DNA of 64,000 bases from Ambrosia x helenae. Lineage: Eukaryota; Streptophyta; Magnoliopsida; Asterales; Asteraceae. Each line of letters begins with the position of its first letter. Position 1 is the first letter of the stretch. The notes below the pieces were generated by a model. That model saw nothing but the letters and a program-made list of their open reading frames with translations. It was not told the origin of the DNA and did no database searches. The stretch lies in NCBI GenBank assembly GCA_030844895.1, contig CM061233.1, forward strand, positions 31,244,310-31,308,309. Direction: 5' to 3'. Shown piece by piece: positions 56,428-64,000 of this stretch. Position numbers and translations under genes: made by a program.

Positions 56428-58045
56428 TGACGTGTGCGTAACTATACATATTTTACAATGGATTTTAACACACGCTTTTGCTTTAATATTTATAAAAATG
56501 GTTTCAACCTTCATATTAAAACACACACACTAGGGCAAGTGTACCCTGTCATATATGTAGTAAGTACAGATAAGAACCAAGTATCGATCCATGGACGCAC
56601 GCGGAGCAATGGTACTAAAACTCTATCCCCGATTCACCAGTAAGTAAAAGATAAGTTTGAGTTTTGTTTAAAACTAAATTAATTCTAACACATGTAAATA
56701 ACTTAACTACGACTCCAAATAGAAAATATAACTATATAAACTATAATACGCCAATCCTAGCATGTCATCTATATAAGAAATAAAGGCGTGATCAACATTC
56801 CCATTTTCCGACAGTTAGTTTCCCTTTCGGGCATCTTAACATGACAACTATACGGAAAGCTAACACTAATACACACGTTAACCACCTCAAGTCGTTTATT
56901 AGCGCGCAGCTGATATGATCTCCTGAGAATCTTTAAAGATAGGTTAGTATCACCTTTCGGGAGTCCTCAACCGCACTAGTTAAGGAAAGCAATATCGAAT
57001 ACACAATACGACCACCGAAACTAGCATAAAGTAGAGCATTTCACAACCTATTCCATTTTACTAACTTTGAACACAAATCTACTAAGATCGCCATTTTCAC
57101 TAAAATAACTAACAAAGATCATTAACCGTGTCAAAGATTAGTAACAACACCATTAAGCTTTTTAAACTCTTTTACGTGCCGGTAAACATCTATAATCATT
57201 ATCCGAGTGACTTTAACCAAACCAATACCCGGTTACAGTTTCATGGTGTAAACTTTATTAACAAGTTAACTAGTTTACTATCGGACAATTAAACGGACGG
57301 TTTCCTCAACAAGTAATCCGCCTAACACATTCGATAATCATCAAAGTCATCCGAACACAACTACAAATCTATCAACAATGAAACAAGGTTGCATTATGAT
57401 CATCAAGATTCAAACATGAAAAACGCCAAATTTATACAAAACTTGATTTCACACAAACGATTGTTTTAACTACTAACTAATACTAATGTTCTTGCCCGTA
57501 GGCGTACGATTAACTAAAATAACATCAATATAGCAAACAAAATCAGATTTGGATCTAAGAAAGCTCAAAGGATCAAACCATAAGATTGCTAAAGAGATGG
57601 ATTGGATTATGAAGGATGGATCGGATGGATTCCCGAGCTTGTTAAACGGCCTTCCAGCAGCTCCTTTGGTCCAGAAATCGCCTAAAATCGCCTCCCCAAA
57701 ACCCAATGAACGATCAGTGGGCTGAATGGTACATTTATAGAAGAACAGAGCCTGTGAGCGGCCGCTCACTTTTCAGACAAGTGGACCAGTTGCACGATTG
57801 CTGACGTAGGTCTTCTAGAGTGTTTCTGGAAATATCTGGAGGAGCGAGCGGCCGCTCACAGGACCCGAGGTCCTGTTTGCGCCCCGAAAACTGCGTTTTT
57901 CCTTCAGTTATGCTTCCGGGACATCGTTTAAGACCTGAAACTGCAAAGATACCAAAATAAGCACCAATTCCTGTGTATAAGGTCAAAAACGTCTGAAAAT
58001 GGGAGTTAAACGGGGACTTTTATATGTGTAAATTAACGTATATCA
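56428..58045 (-). repeat. Nested Athila LTR (5-prime LTR in element orientation)
   Basis: It is 1618 bp from TGACGTGTGCG to ACGTATATCA as written on the plus strand. It carries two GAGCGGCCGCTC palindromes, against three in the other LTR. Confidence 0.9.
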
Positions 58046-58050
58046 CGCGT

Positions 58051-58220
58051 GTTTTCAGAACACACGTTTAAATCGCGTTAATCAGATCGGTCGCAGTTTT
58101 GATTGTAAAAATGCTCAGTAAACTTCCGAAACTTAATAATTAACAATATTTAAAGTAAAAAAAATATTCCACATAATAAAAATCACATCAGTATAAATCG
58201 GAAGTTGCCGGTTGTCACAT
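58051..58220 (-). repeat. Outer left LTR, second part
   Basis: The outer LTR resumes after the nested element. It matches 63101-63270 and ends GGTTGTCACA. Confidence 0.9.
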
Positions 58221-59965
58221 CCTCCCCATGTTACAGAAATTTTGTCCTCAAAATTTGAGGTAGCATACCATCCAAGGACCAATGGTAGTACAACAAAAAT
58301 AGTCAACGGACTTGCCGGTACAAATGGCACGAGATAAAGTTTCAGAATTAGCTGAATGCGAAGTGTAGACAATAACTTTGTCAACAAATACTATTGGAGC
58401 ACTTTAAATGAAGCAACTAGTGCACCAACTTTTTCATTACACACCATAAGGTGTGGTTGGATTTAAGGCAATAATAAACAAGTTGATGAAAGTGAGACAT
58501 GTCAATAAAAATCATTCGTTATTCCAAGTCGATTGAATATTCACCGCAAGGTGCTGTATTAGTTCCCAACAATTCATTTCAACCAAAGTATCGACTTTAA
58601 AGAAACTCATCGACGAAGTATCAAAAGATTCATTGCCCACAATGGCCTAACATATCAAGACTAGAAGACAAATATTACGAGCAACGTAATGATAAAACAA
58701 ACCATTAATGAAACAATTGTTTGATGTGAAGTCCTACGATGGACCTTCACAAATTTAAAGAATCCAAACATACAATAGTTGACACGTGCACAAAAATACA
58801 TGTCAAATTTTGTGGAAAAAAAAAATAAGGAATCAACAAAAATTAGACTCCTTTACGATAGAATGTTGAAGACCACAAACACAAAAGAAAAGAGATGTAA
58901 ATCATGTCCAAAGATATAACTAGATTCTAAAACAGGAACCTTAGAAGCTTAAGAAACAAGATCCTCAAGATCTTAAATTGGTTTAAGAAAACAAAAGTCA
59001 CAAATGACACGAATAGGGGAGAATTGGCAATCACGTCCGCAACAAAAGAATGAATAACCCTTATCCATTATTTATATATATACAACAACATATAGGATAC
59101 CCTCACGATAGAATTTCCTAGAACTATCAAGTGCCTGTAAATTTGCAATAACGTGACGTCTGCGTTATCGAAATTTACCTCACCAGATCATCCCATTAAC
59201 CTCCATCATAAGTTATATCACGAGCACTCGTTACATTCATATAATAACATGTATATATACATAATATAATGTTCTTCGTGTGCACCACTTTTCCCAGTGC
59301 TGTTCCCGTCCGCATTCCAGCTTCGCAGTATCATCGACAAAACGAGGTGCCTCATCAAGACGCCTTCGGCCCAAACCGACCTTGACGACATAACATACTC
59401 CGAACCCGGGATGTGAAACCGCAGATGCTACAACAATCCCTTTGCCAACTGGTCCAACTAACGTAACACGTGTGAGCGTTCTAGGTACGTCCAAGCTTGA
59501 GTCGACAACCATTGGCGATATGTACCATATATACTTTACATAAATACACGTAGTATATAAACAAGTAAATTGTTCCTTATACCAAGAAACAATGACTCAG
59601 CTAAACTCTATGTGAATAAACACTCTGATATCTAAAACGATGACTCGCCAGTCACTAGTGAGGTACACCTAACCATCACGTGCTATTATCCTTTCTATAT
59701 ACCACTATACAAAAAAAAATACTGACTTATTATTCACATAAGAAAACAAGTGTTCCTTGCGCCGAAGGAATGTACGCTGAGCTAGTGTGATATGCTAATA
59801 GTAATGCAACTGATTTGGCAACGGTTGGAATTCCAGTTCCTAGGCGTTCGTGCTAAATATTACGTCTTAGAAATTTTGGTCCCTATCTCGAAACAACCTC
59901 AGGTTAAAGCCTAGATATCTACACAGACACCTAATTCGCTAAAACCTACGGCTCTGATACCAAAC
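58221..59965 (-). other. Interior of the outer element, no intact gene
   Basis: On the minus strand, next to the purine tract, the translation NFEDKISVTWGG is the usual C-terminal end of a chromovirus pol, so the element descends from an autonomous chromovirus. The rest has no recognisable gag or pol. A 91-residue ORF (59237-59512, minus) shows no known domain. The PBS lies at about 59951-59963. Confidence 0.7.
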
Positions 59966-61352
59966 TGTCACACCCTGACTTTTCCCCCGTCGGTTGTGAC
60001 ATTTGGTAGCTTCGCCACGCAGCGGAAAGTTGCATCTAAGACTCTTATTTCCTGAACGCCATTGCTAACCCTCTAGGATCCCCGATCCCAATACGTCGAC
60101 TACTCCAACCGTGTCGCTACCAAAGTTTATACCTGAAAGACATACTTAAAAAGTCAACATATAATGCTGGTGAGTTCATGAGTTTTAGAAAAATGTTTCG
60201 TTAATCCTTTAAAACTGTTACCGTTACTGTTACTGTTATTAATACTGTTCATACTATGCTTGTGTGTACGCTAGTTAGGCGTCAAGTGTGTTACTCATAC
60301 GGGCGAAACCATTGCTGACTGTGTGATACCCTTGTTTACAGACTACCTCATCTTCGGTAAGCCTAGTGTGATTGAGACAATATGCACCCGCCCGACCTCC
60401 AGCCGTCGAGTGGGGTTTGTCAGGCCCAATAGCGCTATCCACATTTCCCCGCTACATCCCCGTATTAGTGGTTTCTAAGGGACTTAGATGAACCGTATAG
60501 TAATAAAGTGTGAGCCATAGTATAACATGAAAACATGTGTTTATAATGTATAACATGTAAATGTATGATCAAAATGTATAAGCATGTTTCTCCCCCGAAA
60601 ACATAACTAGTAAAGTGTGGGGCCGTGAACTCACGCACCCATTTCATTTTCCAAAACTTGTTTTGTTTTAAATTCCTCAGATTTTCATAAAAGAAGCATG
60701 TCTTCCACCCCGAAAACATTTATAAAACAGTAAAAAGTGGGGTCATGAACTCACCTTAATTTCCTTGCTTAGCTAGCAAACAAAGCCTGAAATCTCGACC
60801 AACTTCCTCGTGCCCTAATACAACAAAGGACACCTTAAAAGTCTATCACATATAAACCTAGCCAATTATCCGGCTAAAAGATAGTTTATCCAACTATCTA
60901 GTCTCGTGGGTATTAACTCGAGTACTAATATGCTTTAACTCGACGAACCGATCGTGACTTGTCTTACTTATGCATTTACATACGACATAGTGCCCAAGTT
61001 GCGCACTTGTCACTATTCGTGTGTATACCACGTTGGACTAATATTATGAAACGTATAACTTATCCTGAGCCGTAGCTCGCCTCGTTAGTCGGATAAATGC
61101 ATTTGTCTTTGACGTTTATTTTTAGGAAAATACACTTTGCAAAAAAAAATACAATTCTTGTCATTAATTCCGATTAACAACATATGTTACTTCCTTTCCA
61201 AAATCCGAGCATTTAAGTTATTCAAAACTTTGCTTTTTGTAAAAATAGTTCCCAAGTAAAATGTTTATATATTTTTAAATCCAAACAATAAACATTATTT
61301 AGATACCGAAAATCTTTCGAAAACTCGTCATACTTGACGTTTGGCGAAACTA

Positions 61353-61398
<46 letters not shown>

Positions 61399-63270
61399 TT
61401 GAAAATATTGTCCGGGATTTACTTTTTATTGTTAAACATATCTTTTGTCAAAAGGTCGCTATTTTGCATAACAACACTTATCATGACACTTAGGGAACAT
61501 CATTTATAAAAATATGCGATAATTCCATTTTCGTTGCGCTTTTGATTTTATAAAAATTTGGGCAGAGTTTCCTCTGTTTTCGTACAAACCAGGCAACACA
61601 AGTCGCCTACAATTTTCCTAAAAATCAATATCCAATACAAGACTTTATACGTTTCGACAACTTCTCATATAAACTACTTATTTTTATAAAGATACAACAA
61701 TATATAAATACACATATAGTCCAACCAATTTAGTTCGAGGTCCAATAATACCAAGCCACGCTTTATATACTTATCAATAATAATATTGTCGGTTCGTTCG
61801 CGAGGTAACACTATTTATATATATATTAGTATTTATATATAAATATATCCGTTTATAACTACGATTACAAAAATAAATACGAAGGATTTAGTTATACCAT
61901 ATCATACGCGCAAAACACCATCTCGCACGACATGCTGACCCGATCCGACGGTTAACCAGATCTGACCCGTTTGACCCGGGTTGACCAAATCTGACGGGGT
62001 GCAAAACGAAAGCCGGACCATCACGGACTCGTACCAAATCTGACCCGAACAACTACACCCGACTAGAGCCAACTTTGACCGGACCAAAACTCGAACCCAT
62101 AACCAAATCTGACCCGAGCCCAACTAACCTGAACCCGAGCCGGACTCGATATCCCGACCAGAACCGAAGCTAACCAGCCATCCGGCTCGAGCCAAGCCCA
62201 CCTGACTCGTCACTGTCTTCAAACTAGGTGCAGCCGAGACCCGAATCCCAGCCCCAAACCGAACCTGCGTGAACCACCACCAACAACTAAGACCATCTGT
62301 CAAACCCGAACCCGAACCCTTCACCATCACCTACCACCCTCGGCCACGAACCACCATCGCTGCCACAACAAGGCAGCCCCCGAGTCACCACCGTACATCA
62401 CCTACAACCATTGGTCAGACCTATCAAGCCACCGGAGACCACAACCAAGCTAAACCCACCACACCCGGCACCTACCACCACCCTCATTAGCCACCAACAC
62501 CCACCATCCAACAACAACCACCTGACCCGACGCATAACCCGTGACCCGATACTAACCACCTACCACCATCGAGCCATCACAAATACCCGACGAGCTTCAC
62601 TTGCACAACCTCCCAATAATAACATCGCCGCCGCCTCCATCTTGAACCACACAACGGCCCTTGTCCCCTTTTTACAGCGCCGCCACCACCAACAGTGGTG
62701 GTGGTCGGCCGTTTGTGAGTTCCAGAGAGAGAAAGGAGACGAGAGTGTGAGATAGATGGTAAAGAGAGATCGTGACAGAGAGAGGGAGAGAGAGAGTTGC
62801 GAGGAGAGGGAGAGGGCAGAGAGAGGAGCTTTAGAGAGAGAGAGAGAGAGAGAGAGTGAGGTCTACAGAAAGAGTAGTGAGAGAGAGGGCATGGTGCGGC
62901 TGGTGAACTGAAGAGGAAGAAGAAGTGCCCCTTTTATACCTAGGGTTTAGGTAGGTGGGTTTCTACCGCATATCGAACCCGTTTTAAACGTAAACGTCCC
63001 GGTTTCATTTTAGGCTCCATAATTAATTATAAAAATTAGTCGGTTTTGTTAGAAATACAAAACCGAGCACAAATATAAATATTTTCGATGTCCAACGCGT
63101 GTTTTCAGAACACACGTTTAAATCGCGTTAATCAGATCGGTCGCAGTTTCGATTGTAAAAACGGCCAGTAAACTTTCGAAACTTAATAATTAACAATATT
63201 TAAAGTAAAAAAAAATATTCCACATAATAAAAATCACATCAGTATAAATCGGAAGTTGCCGGTTGTCACA
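59966..63270 (-). repeat. Outer right LTR, uninterrupted
   Basis: It is 3305 bp. The left copy totals about 3300 bp without the insertion. A TA run at 61357-61395 is much longer than in the other copy, and the GA tract at 62725-62890 differs in length. It preserves the empty site GTCCAACGCGTGTTTTCAG (near 63091), proving the nested insertion. Confidence 0.92.
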
Positions 63271-63275
63271 GTATT

Positions 63276-63665
63276 CTTACCGATTTTAAGATAGTGCTTG
63301 TTCGGTTCTCCACGATAAAGAAAAATATCACTATAACGTTGTGGAACCGCTACTTACTAATATAATTCATATTTCAATACATGTTATACTGTCACTTTGA
63401 GAAAGTATAAAAATAAACATGACATCGGTACCAATTTTAAAACAGTACTGATTGGTTCTCCATAATAAATTAATATATCACTATACCAGTACTGAACCAA
63501 TACTGGACGAGTACCTGGTAACAAATGACCATAAAAAAAAGATGTTTGTGCAAGTTAGTGAAAATGAATAGTGTATATTAGCAACAAAGGTAGTGCATGT
63601 TAGCGATGTGACCCTATTAAAGTGTCTTTACTTTAATAGTAGATATAATTCCATTAAGACAAATT
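63276..63665. repeat. Host flank with a diverged tandem repeat of about 130 bp
   Basis: The sequence left of 40925 joined to that after 63276 gives a unit (GTTGAGAAAACTACAAAAAC, then ACCGATTTTAAGATAGTGCT, GGTTCTCCACGATAAA). It is repeated in diverged form at about 63380-63500 (TTTGAGAAAGTATAAAAATA, ACCAATTTTAAAACAGTACT, GGTTCTCCATAATAAA). The outer element is inserted in the first unit. No gene. Confidence 0.6.
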
Positions 63666-63951
63666 ATTAAAACTATAATAGAGACTTATTGGTGGATGAT
63701 CAAGAGGGCGAAAATCTCGGGTCTAGAAAAAGCGAACTGGTGGGACTTCTCTTTATTCGATAATGGATAATGGTTATGTAGTGGTGGTTATAATCATGTA
63801 CTGTAAGAATTAGATCTAGATTGTAATGATTTTGTAACGGGTCGGCCCAGGTAGCCACTGGCTAAATGAGCCTGGGAGTCGATGGGTTGTATTCTTTTTG
63901 GTGAAATGAAAGCTCCGTTTGTTTGTTCAAAAAAAATTAAAACTATAATAG
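63666..63951 (+). mobile_element. 5-prime-truncated LINE 3-prime end with 16-bp TSD
   Basis: ATTAAAACTATAATAG occurs at 63666-63681 and 63936-63951. It flanks 254 bases that end in TTTGTTTGTTCAAAAAAA. The body (GGCTAAATGAGCCTGGGAG, GGTGAAATGAAAGCTCCG) looks like a LINE 3-prime UTR. No coding part remains. Confidence 0.75.
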
Positions 63952-64000
63952 CGGATTCATTGTGTTGTATCCTATGCTTAAGGAGGTGGTGGGTTTTTTT
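63952..64000. other. Window edge, nothing recognised
   Basis: Forty-nine bases of flank ending in a T run. Confidence 0.4.

Larger units (their letters stand above)
45388..57857. repeat. Dispersed GAGCGGCCGCTC palindromes in the nested Athila
   Basis: Perfect or near copies lie at 45388-45399, 45409-45420, 45499-45510, 48713-48724, 48734-48744 (variant), 49689-49700 (variant), 49783-49794 (variant), 49872-49883, 57756-57767 and 57846-57857. They occur only in LTRs and noncoding parts. Several are followed within about 25 bases by a TGCGCGCCAAA or TGCGCGTGCAA phrase. Confidence 0.85.
44055..58050 (-). mobile_element. Nested Athila-type LTR retrotransposon, nearly full length
   Basis: It is inserted in the outer LTR with TSD CGCGT (44055-44059 and 58046-58050). 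The uninterrupted site is visible in the other outer LTR at about 63096. Its LTRs are 44060-45698 and 56428-58045. In minus orientation the order is LTR, tRNA-Asp-type PBS, gag, protease, RT, RNase H, integrase, a noncoding gap, an ATHILA-type ORF, purine tract and LTR. The gag-pol frame is continuous from 55824 to 50209 except for four stop codons, so the copy is inactive without suppression. Confidence 0.92.
40925..63275 (-). mobile_element. Outer LTR element without coding capacity (LARD-like, chromovirus-derived)
   Basis: LTRs start TGTCACACCC and end GGTTGTCACA. The TSD is GTATT (40925-40929 and 63271-63275). The left LTR is interrupted by the Athila element at 44060-58045. In minus orientation the PBS (TGGTATCAGAGCC, initiator Met) abuts the right LTR at about 59951-59963, and a purine tract ATGGGGAGGA adjoins the left LTR end (58221-58230). 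The 1.75-kb interior has only a pol C-terminal remnant. Confidence 0.9.

Noticed and set aside
1..64000. CRISPR array, bacterial operon or pararetrovirus copy
   Set aside because: There are no spaced direct repeats and no prokaryotic gene organisation. All RT domains fit LTR or non-LTR retrotransposons, and no caulimovirid movement or coat protein signature was seen.

Overview
The window is plant nuclear DNA, most likely from a eudicot. It shows GT-AG introns, an LRR receptor pseudokinase of the At3g03770 type, a FAR1/MULE gene with an Ulp1-type protease, and Ty3/gypsy elements of the Athila and chromovirus kinds beside hAT and PIF-like elements. The gene families and LTR types resemble those of Asteraceae, but that is inference. 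About 85 percent of the window is transposon-derived. Only one ordinary host gene is convincing.

Layout. 1-6247: a convergent pair, an Ulp1-like cysteine protease gene (+, entering from the left) and a FAR1/MULE transposase-like gene (-). Their noncoding gaps and introns are dotted with TTACGTAA-like motifs. 7543-15855: a complete non-autonomous LTR element with 2.5 kb LTRs carrying tRNA-like Pol III modules. It encodes only gag and has a GTGAG target duplication. 16042-18412: a decayed Copia copy and a chromovirus fragment. 19397-19916: two LINE 3-prime remnants. 20138-25506: a seven-exon LRR receptor pseudokinase gene with hAT-type MITEs in two introns.

25784-37225 is a nest. A PIF-like TIR pair encloses a hAT MITE and a non-LTR retrotransposon whose protein shows reverse transcriptase, then a CCHC finger, then a restriction-like endonuclease. 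That retrotransposon is split by a very young Athila-like gag-only LTR element (29309-36875, TSD GTTGA). Further TIR elements lie at 37254-37981 (hAT) and 39537-39879 (PIF-like).

40930-63270 is a second nest. An empty chromovirus-derived LTR element with 3.3 kb LTRs (TSD GTATT) has an Athila element (44060-58045, TSD CGCGT) inserted in one LTR. The Athila copy carries gag, protease, RT, RNase H, integrase and a downstream ATHILA-type ORF. Its gag-pol reading frame is continuous except for four stop codons. LTR divergence judged by eye agrees with the nesting order: the outer pair is more diverged than the inner pair.

The strongest candidates for something unusual are the RT-CCHC-RLE retrotransposon, the TTACGTAA motif series across the Ulp1/FAR1 unit, the Pol III-like modules inside the LTRs, and the series of GAGCGGCCGCTC palindromes confined to the nested Athila. 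All boundaries and splice sites were read by eye; no database search was possible.
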